Assembly: GCA_016110215.1 (NCBI GenBank)
Contig: JADWQD010000003.1
Coordinates: 1,922,001-1,986,000, forward strand
Length of the DNA: 64,000 bases
Direction: 5' to 3'
Origin: Capronia americana
Lineage: Eukaryota > Ascomycota > Eurotiomycetes > Chaetothyriales > Herpotrichiellaceae
The notes beneath the pieces are model-generated. The model was not told the DNA's origin, ran no database searches, and saw only the letters and a program-made list of their open reading frames with translations. Shown here piece after piece: positions 35,969-47,058 of this stretch. The first letter of the stretch is position 1. Each line of letters starts with the position of its first letter. Both the position numbers and the translations under genes were made by a program.

Positions 35969-37654
35969 TCAGCTTGCAGCCACCAAGACATCTGTTCCCT
36001 TCCTCCTTCCTTTACCAATGTCCATCTTCGCAGTTTTGGCACCAAACTGAATTGCTCTCTTCCTTTCTGATGCAGCAGTACGCATTCCCAGTTCCCATGC
36101 TGCCATCCTCAACAGCATCTTTGCAGGCTCAAGATCCTCTGGCTTACTCGCTCGACCAACTTGTTCGTGGTGTTTTGGAATTCTCTTTCCAGCTCTGTAT
36201 CCGCACTTTTCCCATACTGGAAGAGCTAAAGAAAAGTTTACCAAATCTTCGTCGAGGTAAGGATAACGCACCTCTTTCCCCCAGTGGCTCATAACACGGT
36301 CGTCGCGACCCAAATTACGAGTGCCAATCCGGTCCAAATCGAGGCCAAGTTCGCCTGCCAGGTCGGTGAATCCTCCCCGTGCGAATGCAGCAGCATGACG
36401 AGAATATCCACCATATAGCTCATCTGCGCCCAGTCCAGAGAGCAGGACTCTGGCTTGAGAGGTGACGTGCTCGGTCTTTGTTGCCGGAAGCTGCGGGGCT
36501 TCGGACAAGCTGCCAGTGCCGCGGGCAGCAAAGTAGAGTGCCATGGCAATGGAAAGATCCATTTCTGTGTTGTGCGGGTGCATGAGTCGTTGTATAGCAG
36601 CTTTGTGGGCTTGTGACTCGGTGTAGGGCACATTGATTGCCACAAACCTCCACTGTCGATCTGGGCATACCTGACGAAGCTCCGCAAAACTGCTGCGGCC
36701 TGTCATCCGATCAGGGCACTGCTCGTAGACCGATTCTGTAGCGTTAGCCATGGCAGCTATGGAACGTGGATTCTCAAATGCCACATTCAACAGATCTACT
36801 GCTTCTTCCTTAGACAGAACTTCATGCATAAGTCGAGCAAGCAGCGTGCAGTCTAGTCCTCCTGAGAAAAGGACTGCAACTTTAGCAGAACCCGATTCCA
36901 TTTGACTGCGAGAGTGACTCGGAATATTCACAACCCGGGTTGTCAGTGCACTCTTGAGGTGCTTCAGAAAATTGTTAACGCTATCAGCAGATGGAGTCGG
37001 TTCAGGGTGACACGACGGCTGCGCCTTATTGATGATAGGGAGCTTGTTGAGCCATGGGAGCTCGCCGAACTCGATCTGCCCATTGTCCAGAGAAAGGAAA
37101 TGAACGGCGGACGTGGAAACCTCGGCGTCCCGTACCTCCAATGGATTTGTGAAAGCACTGCACAGCGTCAATGAGTCATCCGTGCCGCGAGTAATGAGCA
37201 ATGAGCGCCGCCCTAGTTGGTCTCTGCCGTAATAGACGGTGGAATTTGGTGCATCATAAAAAACGAATGCAAAGGGGCCCGCTATCGCTGAGAGCACTTG
37301 GACTATGCGCTGTTGATGATTCTGTCCACCTGAGTATGAGGCACGCACAAGGAGATCGAAGATGCGCGCCGAGTCGTTCCCCTGAACTGCAGCCCCGTCC
37401 ACTTTCCAGGCTTCTCCATTCCAACAAAGGACAGATCCTGAGGATGGTGCATGTAACGGCTGCTCTTGCACATAATCTCCTCGCAGGGCTAGAACAGAGG
37501 AGACGAATGTTAGAACGATGTCGCGCGATGTAGCGGGGACTGTGGTGTGCAATTGTTTGTAACTGTCCGGACCTCTTGCAACTAACTCTCGCCTGACCAG
37601 ATCGTCCGGGCAAAGCTCGAGTGCTCTCGCTAGAGAGAAGAAAATTCCGCACAT
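35969..37654 (-). CDS. Asparagine synthetase domain-containing protein (ASNSD1 type)
   Basis: Single exon, 561 residues. An N-terminal glutaminase-like domain begins MCGIFFSL, with the Cys2 nucleophile after removal of Met, and includes ARGPDS and GPFAFVFYD with YYGRDQLGRRSLL. The C-terminal synthetase-like half has the ATP pyrophosphatase loop as LFSGGLDCTLLARL, with Cys where asparagine synthetases usually have Ser, followed by LLSGLGADELYGGYSRH and VRYPYLDEDLVNF. The order and length match the ASNSD1 family rather than true AsnB enzymes. The biochemical activity of this family is not established. Divergent from Vps9. Confidence 0.9.
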   Translation of the reverse strand: MCGIFFSLARALELCPDDLVRRELVARGPDSYKQLHTTVPATSRDIVLTFVSSVLALRGDYVQEQPLHAPSSGSVLCWNGEAWKVDGAAVQGNDSARIFDLLVRASYSGGQNHQQRIVQVLSAIAGPFAFVFYDAPNSTVYYGRDQLGRRSLLITRGTDDSLTLCSAFTNPLEVRDAEVSTSAVHFLSLDNGQIEFGELPWLNKLPIINKAQPSCHPEPTPSADSVNNFLKHLKSALTTRVVNIPSHSRSQMESGSAKVAVLFSGGLDCTLLARLMHEVLSKEEAVDLLNVAFENPRSIAAMANATESVYEQCPDRMTGRSSFAELRQVCPDRQWRFVAINVPYTESQAHKAAIQRLMHPHNTEMDLSIAMALYFAARGTGSLSEAPQLPATKTEHVTSQARVLLSGLGADELYGGYSRHAAAFARGGFTDLAGELGLDLDRIGTRNLGRDDRVMSHWGKEVRYPYLDEDLVNFSLALPVWEKCGYRAGKRIPKHHEQVGRASKPEDLEPAKMLLRMAAWELGMRTAASERKRAIQFGAKTAKMDIGKGRRKGTDVLVAAS

Positions 37655-38201
37655 GAAACTGAGCCGGCCATGTATAATAGGAAAGTTCTGCGCCGACTCG
37701 CTGCGAACAATTATACCTCGGTGTGAACTGGTGAGGTGGACTTGAGATAAAGATGAGGCGGAGATGAAAGGGAAGTGAGAGTCGAACTGTGGCAGATAAT
37801 GCTAAATCTTCAACGAATAGGACGCTGGGGAGGTCTGACCCACATGTTCGGCTGCATCATGCCGACATTGGCGGCCTTGCAGTATCTCCGACAGTTATGC
37901 AGGGCTGCGACAAGTCATCCTTGCGAAGGATTGAACGTGTCCAGCTTCGTCAAACAGGAGATCCTGCCGTGGCACATTTGCATAAGAAACTGTTGTCGAC
38001 TCCAGTCTCCTCATCCCAACGCTATCTCAGGAGCCCAGGGACCATATCGTCGCGTGACGTCTGATCAGCCTTGTCGTCATTCAGCATGTATCAACATTGA
38101 ATCTGTGGTTGCACCAGCCTGGAATCCACCTTCATTCTCGAAGCATGTCGTGGCTGCTACTCGCCGGCTAACATCAAAGTTACGCTACATCCATCTGTCA
38201 A
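37655..38201. promoter_or_regulatory. Divergent promoter region of ASNSD1-type gene and VPS9
   Basis: 547 bp between outward-facing starts; no clear element recognised. Confidence 0.45.
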
Positions 38202-40457
38202 ATGTCATCGAACGACAGCCATGCAACCATGGACGTCAACCAGAAAGCCGTTCCGACGGAAATGCCTGAGCCAGATCTTATAGACCTTGACCCGGAAACG
38301 GGGGAGGTCGTCCGTGGAGACAACTCCTCCGGAGATGGACTGTCAAAAAGAGCCAATGAATCAGGATCGGGCGCCGCAGAGAAGCTACGCAGACTTGAGA
38401 TCAATGATCCGAAGGCTGCGATCAGCCACCTTCCATCACCAAAAGTTCTTCCCTCCACTCCTCCACCTCCCGAACCGCCAGCTGCTAGCGAGAAGCCATA
38501 CCTCGACCCTACTCCGAAGACCCCAGCCATATCCAGGCACCCGTCCATGAGATTGTCGGAAGAAGAGTATAATGAGAAAGACTCGGCTTATACCCAGGAA
38601 CAACAGGATGACAATGCAGAGCTGTCCAACCAGAAGTTGGGCAATGACCCAGATGCAGAGTCCGCATCAGAAATTCAGAGTATCATGGACCAATTCGACG
38701 ATGAGACCGCGGCCCCTTCGAAGGAATCAATTATGTCCCCCAGACATGAGATGACAGGCCCGATCCTAGGGTCGGCCAGTGGCTTCCCACCTAGGAGATC
38801 AAGCTTGGAACATCTTCGATCTCGGGACTTGGACACTGTAGCATCTCCAGTTGCCTCTCACCACTCGGAAAAGCCTCTTCCTTCGCCACCGCCAGGTGCT
38901 TTGAACCATGATTCAAGTCCACTGAGGAGTCCTCCCTTGAAGGGCCCTGGGCAAGCCTCAACAACTTCTCTTCTAATGCAACCACCACCCCCCGAACCCG
39001 AACCCGAATTGCCGTTTGACTTCCATCGATTTCTCGAGCAGCTACGGCACAAATCTGCTGATCCGGTCGCCAAATTCCTTCGCTCGTTTCTGACAGAGTT
39101 TGGAAAGAAGCAATGGATGGTCCATGAGCAGGTCAAGATTATAGGCGACTTTTTGGCGTTTATCACAAATAAGATGGCACTCTGCGATGTTTGGAGAGAG
39201 GTGTCTGATAATGAATTCGACAACGCCAAGGAGGGAATGGAAAAGCTCGTAATGAATAGGTTGTACTCGCAGACCTTTTCTCCAGCCATTCCACCACCGC
39301 CACAGGTCGGGCGATCACGATCCAGAGGGAGGCGGAAAGAGTTGGAGAAGTCATCGACGCCAGGACGGCGGGGCCAGCATCAGGAAGACGTGGAGCGGGA
39401 CGACATTTTGGCGCAGAAGATACGGATTTATAGCTGGGTCCGAGAGGAGCACCTCGACATCCCTCCGGTGGGCCCCAACGGCGAAAGGTTCCTCAAGCTT
39501 GCTCAGCAGGAACTTCTCAAGATCAAGGGATATCGAGCGCCCAGAGACAAGGTCATATGCGTTCTGAACTGTTGCAAGGTCATATTCGGCTTACTCAAGA
39601 ATGCGAAGAGCTCGGACACCTCGGCGGACTCATTCGTGCCCCTTCTGATCTACGTCGTACTGCAGGCCAACCCAGAGAACATGGTTTCCAACGTCCAGTA
39701 TATTTTACGCTTTCGAAATCAGGACAAGCTTGGCGGGGAAGCTGGGTACTACCTCTCTTCACTGTCTGGCGCCATTCAATTCATTGAGAGTTTGGATCGC
39801 ACGACTCTCACAGTGAGTGATGAGGAATTTGAGCGCAACGTCGAGAATGCGGTGGCAGAAATTGCGGAGCGAAACCGTCAGAACGAGCAACTCAGCCCCA
39901 TCGCGGCGTTTGCAGAGAAATCATCACTCGCAGAACCGGAACTCACCCCACGGAACTCTATGGACGTGACTTCGCGGAGCCCCATCCGCAGAGATCCGAA
40001 CAGGTATAACAGCAGCTCTGGAGACGGCTCGGATGACAGTGTTGCGGGCTTGTTGAGGACCATTCAAAGGCCGCTTTCCACTATCGGACGGATCTTCTCC
40101 GACCAGGATACATCGTCTCAGGAGCGCAGGCCGAGCCCGAATCCAGCGCCTCAGCTTCCTCCCCGGTTGAGCCCAAGTGTATTCCAACCGCCCCCGCCTC
40201 AAACTCAGGCCGCCGCCGGTGCCGGTCCTGGCGACGTACCTTCTTACGATGCCCAAGAAGCCGCAGCCCGTCAGGCAAGTGCCGAAGCAGCTGAAGCACG
40301 ACGCATATCTAGAGTCGAACACAGGACTGTGGTCGACACTCTATGTGGGATGTTTCCCAATTTGGACAAAGAGGTCATCGACGATGTGGTTCGGCAGAAG
40401 GAAGGAAGAGTAGGGCTTGCGGTTGACGCGTGCTTGGCGTTGACCGCTGGGAGTTGA
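38202..40457 (+). CDS. VPS9: Vps9 guanine nucleotide exchange factor for Rab5/Vps21
   Basis: Single exon, 751 residues. The first 270 residues are Pro/Ser-rich and likely disordered. A helical bundle starts near 272 (DFHRFLEQLRHKSADPVAKF). The catalytic VPS9 domain spans about 405-530 (IRIYSWVREEHLDIP, then SADSFVPLLIYVVLQANP, which holds the conserved Asp/Pro surface for Rab binding). After a second disordered stretch, residues about 708-751 form a CUE ubiquitin-binding domain (VDTLCGMFPNLDKEVIDDV, with the MFP signature). The protein activates Rab5-type GTPases in endosome and vacuole traffic, responding to ubiquitinated cargo. It therefore works downstream of Rsp5-type ligases, although the two genes are not adjacent. 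Confidence 0.95.
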   Translation: MSSNDSHATMDVNQKAVPTEMPEPDLIDLDPETGEVVRGDNSSGDGLSKRANESGSGAAEKLRRLEINDPKAAISHLPSPKVLPSTPPPPEPPAASEKPYLDPTPKTPAISRHPSMRLSEEEYNEKDSAYTQEQQDDNAELSNQKLGNDPDAESASEIQSIMDQFDDETAAPSKESIMSPRHEMTGPILGSASGFPPRRSSLEHLRSRDLDTVASPVASHHSEKPLPSPPPGALNHDSSPLRSPPLKGPGQASTTSLLMQPPPPEPEPELPFDFHRFLEQLRHKSADPVAKFLRSFLTEFGKKQWMVHEQVKIIGDFLAFITNKMALCDVWREVSDNEFDNAKEGMEKLVMNRLYSQTFSPAIPPPPQVGRSRSRGRRKELEKSSTPGRRGQHQEDVERDDILAQKIRIYSWVREEHLDIPPVGPNGERFLKLAQQELLKIKGYRAPRDKVICVLNCCKVIFGLLKNAKSSDTSADSFVPLLIYVVLQANPENMVSNVQYILRFRNQDKLGGEAGYYLSSLSGAIQFIESLDRTTLTVSDEEFERNVENAVAEIAERNRQNEQLSPIAAFAEKSSLAEPELTPRNSMDVTSRSPIRRDPNRYNSSSGDGSDDSVAGLLRTIQRPLSTIGRIFSDQDTSSQERRPSPNPAPQLPPRLSPSVFQPPPPQTQAAAGAGPGDVPSYDAQEAAARQASAEAAEARRISRVEHRTVVDTLCGMFPNLDKEVIDDVVRQKEGRVGLAVDACLALTAGS

Positions 40458-43400
40458 TCAAAGGATTGAGGCGTCTATTTCCTCGATTTTATCCTGAATA
40501 AAAGGATCAAAGGACGGGCTTGGGTGTGATTTTGTTGTGATGTTAGGGCAGCTGCTGAAAGGCTCTCGCTTCAAGCACAACCCAATTCGGCACCCATGCA
40601 CCTTTCTCTCTGGACAGTTCCTATTCCTTCTAAACACAGCTCACAGGACCAATCCGGCATCGGTGGTTGACCTGTACCACAATACCATGTCCTGAATCAG
40701 GAGTGCTTATCGACGAAGCAAGACCACGGCCTCAAGCCCGCCTCTGTCTAGAAGTCACACAACCCCCTTGACAGCGTACCGTATAATTGCCAAAGCAATT
40801 TCAAAACAAATTGCATCTTAAGACTCCAGTCCCAGCCAGGAGCTGAGCGAGTGAAGCCATTGCCATTACCATTACCATTGCGTAGCTTCATTACGCACTA
40901 CTCGTACGAGTACGTACCTGGTACCGCAGGCCTGTGCTGGAACGCTCCGGCAACATGCAAACCAATGCCAGGCAATATCACGCATGCTCTGAACTGGCAC
41001 TGGCACCCGGTAGTAATTATGCGGTAGTGCTAGAGTATACCTCGTACAATATACAATTACAATATCCGAGATAAGTGACTTGGTTGATTGGATCCCACGC
41101 AAGCAGGCAGATACGGGAAAATGAGAGAGGCGGAATGAAAGAAAGAACGAACGAACGAACAAATGAATGAATAACTTCGATCCTCGTGCCGTGTACACAG
41201 TGTGGTTCTCCATACCGCATACCGAGTACACAGGATACAGTACATGAACAAGGTAATATCATTGTTATTGTTGGACGGTGGTTCTCGTATAGTACAGTGT
41301 ATGTATAGTGTGTGTGTGTGTGTGTGTGCCTCGTACTGTGTGGAAGCATCACCGGTCACCGGTCGGCCACTCACTCACTCACTACTCACTCGCTATGTAC
41401 GGTACATACGGAGTAATGTGTATGGAGTATGGAGTATAGAGTATGGAGTGCTGATGTACTTACGTATACTAGTATGTACTATTCCCATGAGTCCAGCCTT
41501 TAATCTCGGTCCCCTCGGCTCCCAGCTCTGCAGGGCTGTGTGTGCTATTCTACATACTATGGTACTATGGTACTATGGTATTAAGCATGGTTTGGATTCC
41601 CGAGCTCGATGTTCGTACAAGGTACAAAACTCACACTCGAGAAGACTGTGTACAACGTACAAGTACATCTCATTGGTGTACATGTCTACACATGCCCAGG
41701 TGATGGTACGTAGGGAATATTTGTTCATCCAGCGCTTCTCGTTGCGTCGCGTCGCTCGCTTTGCTCGCTTTTGCTCGCCCAAGCGCACAACTCGCCGGAG
41801 CCTTGGGAAGGCTCGAGGGCGAGAAAGACGAGGCTGCAGATCTCCTGATGTCAAGCCATGGCACGGCGTCGGACCTACAGTAGTAGCACTGCGAGGCACT
41901 GCATACCAAGGCCGGGCTGCATCGAAATGGATCGAGAAACGCTATGTACGCCGGGTCCAAAATGCAGCAACGGTCTCCTTACTTAGTGCCACTAATGGTT
42001 ATTTCAGGCGTCTGGAGTGAAGGGATTTGCCGTCTCGCAGGGATGTTTTCTCGCGGGGGGTTGACTAAGTACACAGTAGACATACGAGGCCCGCGACTTG
42101 GGATCGGGTTCTCGCATGCAGATACATCCTACATAGTCTGGGCTACCGTGGACTAGTAGACAATGAAACTTGCGGGGGTTGAGTAAACATTGTTGGAAAA
42201 GGTTTACAAGTGGCATCCATCAACCCTGCGTCAACGGGTTCACGGTGATTTCTCGATCTGGTACATACGTATCCCCACCGTGGGAGGAGGAGAATGTGTT
42301 TCCGTTCCGACATCTTCAAGGAGGAACAGATTGGTGTTGTGACCGCCTGCACAAGTTATGTCGAAGATATCGCGATTGCCCGCGTCGTCTACCTCGTGTG
42401 GAAGCCTGACTTGCTCCTCATGGCCGGACGAGCATTTGCGTAGAGACAGCCCGAAGTGGCACAGAGCGGATGGACTACCTCAATTGCTGCTAATTAGCGA
42501 TCAAGAACACGAGGTACGCACAAGCGCGAACCGCAGTGGCGAGCGTGACAGTCCGATTCGGCCATCGACAGACGAGTAACCGATTTGGACAGGCTTGGAC
42601 AGGCGTACCGGCCTCGCGGCAAGCCAACGAAAAAAATCCACCGATCACTGGGCGGAAAACACGATGGACCGGTTTGTAACCGTCTCCGCCTTGTCTCGCC
42701 TTCCTGGGGGTGTGAGGGAGGCGGTGCCGTCCAGGCCGTGGCAGCCTCGGCGAGTTGTACGAGACGTTCCACGCGCTAAACTAAGATGCTGAGTCGGATC
42801 CGAAGGTGCGTCTGATGACCAGCAGAGGATGTGAGTGACTGACGGCTCGGATTGGAGGAGGTATTGCCGCGGCTATATCTCCTTGGTATCCGGTAACCCA
42901 TGCCTCGTGCTTGATCAGGAACAGATCGTGCAGGACCCGGGTCAAGTCACTTGGTGGCTCGTATTTGCTTTGTTGGTGATTTATGATCATGCTTCACATC
43001 TATTCATTGGCTTCCCGGTGGAATGTTGTCGATGCATTCGAATAATGTTGAACTCGCCTTCCTCAATATGGTTGCAGGTTCGCGGCCTTGACGCTGTCTC
43101 TCCCGTCATAATTTACTCAGAGTCTGGGGAAGGACAAGGGTGTAGATTGAGGGGTTTTCTTGTGATGAAATCATTGATGAGTGTGAAGCAAGGGTTGACA
43201 AGATAGACCAACCATGCTCTAATCCACGGTCCTTGCTTGAGGCCGTCTGTCCGTAACTGAGAAAGACATCTGATCATGATTTCCGTGGCACAATTTTCCA
43301 GGCTCGTGGGGTGACCGGAAGTGACTCTGTGCCTGGGGTTGCACGCGTAGCGGCGTAGGTCCCCATATCCGGGCATCCTTCCTCCACCGCAATCCCCGCC

Positions 43401-44036
43401 AAGTTCCGGCGGAGTTGTGGCACAGAAAGAACGTTGCTCGGTCCCATGTCAGAGCCTCCTAAGAAGGCAGGCAGTCGGACGAGTACCGAACGTGAAGTTT
43501 GCCGTGGATGTTGCCTCAAGTAAGATCTGTGAGAGAGCACATGCTTCTGCGAGCCAGAAACTCATGTCAGATCGACTCAAAGTGGTAGGCCACCTTCCGG
43601 CTATCCAGGAGTCAGGCCGCCGAAAGGCCCGGATGATGCACCCAGACAGTGCTCACATCCAAAGACCATGAACATGTAATATCAGCGCAAATATCGGGCA
43701 CCGCGCTGTGCTGGAAGCATGAATTGGCCACCGTGACTGCTTCATCGCTGCAGAGACGGCAAGAAGGACGGCGGAATTCAGAGAGGATGCTGGGAAGGAT
43801 CGTAGTCAATGGTGCGAACCAATTGAATTGCCAATGAAGGGAGAAGGCATGTGAAAGGCACACGACGTGTCATCATGATACTCGTAGTTGGGTCATTGTT
43901 ATCATTTTTGGTATAACAATCTAGATCTGACGACCTTTTCCTTCCTTGGACGCAGGTGGGCATGTGGACTTCGACCCGGACACAAACCACATCGGCAGCT
44001 GAGCGCCATGTGCGCCCTTCGTTCGGCGGCCAAACT
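40458..44036. other. Long gene-poor gap rich in microsatellites
   Basis: 3.6 kb without a supported gene. Contains GAAC/GAAT repeats (about 41143-41172), a GT run (about 41308-41328), ACTC repeats near 41370, TACTATGG units near 41560-41580, a TACGGAGTA copy at 41407-41415 and GTACGAGTAC at 40904-40913. A 272-codon open frame at 41202 crosses these repeats and is not credible. Confidence 0.6.
41143..41328. repeat. Microsatellites (GAAC, GAAT, GT)
   Basis: Perfect short tandem repeats: GAAC units followed by GAAT units, then a GT dinucleotide run of about 20 nt. Confidence 0.85.
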
Positions 44037-45017
44037 TCAGGTAGATGCTTCGTCAAGATCGAAGAAGTCGTCAACGCTGAGTGCACCGTAATCATAGATG
44101 ACAATCCCTCTGTGACTTGCAACCTCGCCTTCGTCCGCTGCCTCCTCAGCCGCCGGACTCAACCCAGATGAATGAACGTCATATTCTCTCTCTGTTGGGC
44201 CAGAGCCCATCATCTCGCCGCCAAAGCCCTGGTTTTCTTTGGGCGCAAGCGCAGGAAACATTGTTCGTAGGAGTGACTCGTCAATCTCAGAGTAGTCCTG
44301 GGGCGCCACTTCGACTTGGTCCTCCACCCGTTTGCGCTTGTGGTCGGGCATTTCCTCTTGTGATGAAGGGGTAGCCGGGCTGAGCAGATCTTCCATCAAG
44401 TCCCGTTCGTTGTCCGTGACCCGCATACCATTAAATAAGTGCCCGAATGGTCCAGAGCGAAATTGGTCACAAAGAGCGCCGGGGGTCGGGCAACTATCTG
44501 TAGAGGCAGGAGAGGGAGTTGAATCTAGTACAAGAGAGCCCGGGGAAGACACAGCATCCTCAGTAGTGTGGGAATTTGTGTTGGGGCTGTTGGGCGTAGT
44601 GTATCGATGGCTGTCTTTGGGATGGAGGTGACGCAGATAGTTCTTCAGAAGTGAAGGCTCGATGAAGCTCGGCAGGCACGACTTGCTTGTTCTCTGCTTG
44701 GCCTGCTGGGTGGATGTGTTGTTCAAGGACTGGAATACTGCCTGGGAGTCCGAATTCGATCTCTTCGCATGGCGAATTTTGGTATCCTCGGAGGAAGATG
44801 ATTGTAGGCCATATTGGTATGCTGTCGGTGTAGAGAGCCTGTGGCGCCTTTGACTCAAGCTCGTCTCATCATTCTGCCTCCGCTGTGCTCCCAGAGCTCC
44901 CTTCACGACGGGAGGATTTCCAGTCTCCAACTTCCTCCTCTTTGGAGCGGGCTCATGCCATTTGTTACCCAGAGCCTCAAGCTCCGCCTGGGGGAATAGT
45001 AGGTCGACAAAAGACAT
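44037..45017 (-). CDS. Hypothetical nuclear-looking protein
   Basis: Single exon, 326 residues, not recognised. It begins MSFVDLLFPQAELEAL, then a basic motif PAPKRRKLETG that looks like a nuclear localisation signal. The middle is Ser/Thr/Asn-rich, with LPSFIEPSLLKNYLRHLHPK near 120 as the most ordered-looking piece. A second basic patch (HKRKRVED) is near 235, and the end is acidic (YGALSVDDFFDLDEAST). The acidic C-terminus resembles an activation domain, but no DNA-binding domain is seen. Function unknown. Confidence 0.7.
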   Translation of the reverse strand: MSFVDLLFPQAELEALGNKWHEPAPKRRKLETGNPPVVKGALGAQRRQNDETSLSQRRHRLSTPTAYQYGLQSSSSEDTKIRHAKRSNSDSQAVFQSLNNTSTQQAKQRTSKSCLPSFIEPSLLKNYLRHLHPKDSHRYTTPNSPNTNSHTTEDAVSSPGSLVLDSTPSPASTDSCPTPGALCDQFRSGPFGHLFNGMRVTDNERDLMEDLLSPATPSSQEEMPDHKRKRVEDQVEVAPQDYSEIDESLLRTMFPALAPKENQGFGGEMMGSGPTEREYDVHSSGLSPAAEEAADEGEVASHRGIVIYDYGALSVDDFFDLDEAST

Positions 45018-47058
45018 GGCGGCCAGTTGCTTTAGATGTTTACTTCAAGCGCTAGCCGGTGGTGATTTACCGAAGTACAGAGAGTATCGGATGCGGGCAC
45101 GGCAGAAGTTGTAGAGCTCATGGGAAGCACTAGAAGGCAGGGACGGAAACGGGTTTATAGTCAATATGGGAAGAACCAGTGACCGGGGTGTGCATTTCCC
45201 GGCCGCTTGGACAAGGGTCTCAACAATAATCTAAGCGCAGCTGCTTTCCACCGGCCGTAGACCAGGGTTCGATCAGCCGGAGCATATGCATGACCTGTCG
45301 GTCCGAGTCGGACGTAGACTCTTGGATGGCGCGTTTGCCAGGGGTTAGCCATGGAAAGGATAAGCATGGAGCGTCGGAAGGGAGGAGAATACACAGTGCT
45401 CTGGAGCCAATAAAGCCCAGGCCTGGGTTCGCCTCGTCGCCATGCGAGGATGAAGGCAAAGTGCTCCAACGTCAGATGGGCTGACCGAGAAGAAGGGTCG
45501 CAGCTAAAACATTTAGCGAGTAAGCTGACGAATAAGGCGAAGATAAAGCAGGAGGCGCGCCTCCGCCCGAGAGTCAATGGGCTTTTCAAAGTTTCAAAGA
45601 AGAAATTTCATATGCGGAGTTGGTTCGGGGGGATCGGGGCACCCTGCTTTCTCCCCCTTACGAGCACCCAGACATGGAGTCTCCGTAAAACCCCGTTGCG
45701 AGCCTGTGTCGCCAGCCCAGCCTTTCGATGCACCCATGTCTGGGGATATGGGAAGCTTTCGTCCGGGGGTGGCAATATCGCCAACGAAGCCATGTCCAGA
45801 AAGCAAGGCAGCGCACGGTCAAAGGGGATTTCCCATTGCGCAACGCGTCGTAGTAAAAGTGTGTGCTTTACATTTGGATTGACCGCACGGCTTGTACGAG
45901 TGCAGCTCCTCCTAAGAATGCTGGACCGCTCCTGGTAGACACGAAGTCCTATTGGAGAGTCAGGTCGTCTCGAGCTCAACCTTGTTAACAATAAATTTGC
46001 GGAGGGCGTGCCGTGGCCCCGGGTCTAGTGACTGACATTCCCAGAGTGCGAGTACCCAGTGTTTCCTTTTAAACATTGTCCCCCACTGTAAACGTTGTCG
46101 CCCACCAACTTCGAGCCTTGAGTGTTTGCTGGAGGGACAGTCATCGATTTCTTGGCACGACTAGGATCTTCGGATCCGAATTACGTTGACGCGGCACGTG
46201 GCCCGGAAAGAACAAAGCTGCTTCACCGTAGAATAATCCGGGAATCTAAAGGGTTTCCAACAAATTACATGCTCCGAGGCTGCTTGCAATGCTCTGCTTT
46301 GGATGCAATAAACTACTGTATATGCGAGCTGGAGCCTTATCAGCCTCGTCTTATAAGCATCGATTTCCTCTGCGCCTGTTTGTTTGATCATTGCGGTTTC
46401 TAGAATCTAGACAGTACCTCTCTATCTCCAGCCAGGAAAGCCTCTGCTCACTCCTCCCCGCATGCTCCTCGACTCTCAAATTCTAAGCCGTAATTAAATT
46501 TCGTTGTCGTGATCGTATCCAGAACATCTGAAATGTCCCGTTGACGGACATTGTTGCAAACCGCGGCGATGGCATGGAAGCTGTTCGTTCCCCAATGTCA
46601 GGAAAGTCAGAAATTAGGTACAACTTCCAGCTGCGAGGGGCTCAAACTGACTAATAACTGACTGCACGCCTTGTTGCTTTCCCCCCTCCTTGGCGAAGTT
46701 AGTCACCAGATTTTGGAAGCAAGATTCCCATTCCTCGCCTTCGACAACTACAGTATTGTAATGCCATTCTGCCAGCGTCGAACATCCCATTCCAAGCCTA
46801 TGCGATGCTCAGCTTGAGTGAAGGCCGACTCGATAGGTCCTTAAGGCTGCGCCTCGGCGTTGGGGAATTGACCCCATGCACCCGTGCCAAGTAGGACGGA
46901 CCTCTGGGATACACCGACTATTTTCTGATTATTCTACTATCACTTGCCTGGCCGCTGCCCGCTCCGGCGAAGCACGACCTATCAATATTGTCGCAACGCC
47001 TGACAGCCATTTCTGACAAAATCCGCCATTGGCCAGCCTTGCCATCAACACCCGCAGC
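45018..47058. other. Intergenic gap
   Basis: 2 kb between divergent genes. Several open frames under 165 codons occur but none looks like a protein. Confidence 0.5.

Noticed and set aside
41202..42020. 272-codon open frame on the plus strand
   Set aside because: It runs through GT, ACTC and TACTATGG microsatellites and its composition is repeat-driven.
45450..45938. 162-codon open frame on the plus strand
   Set aside because: Overlapped by similar-sized frames on both strands; no recognisable motif or start context.
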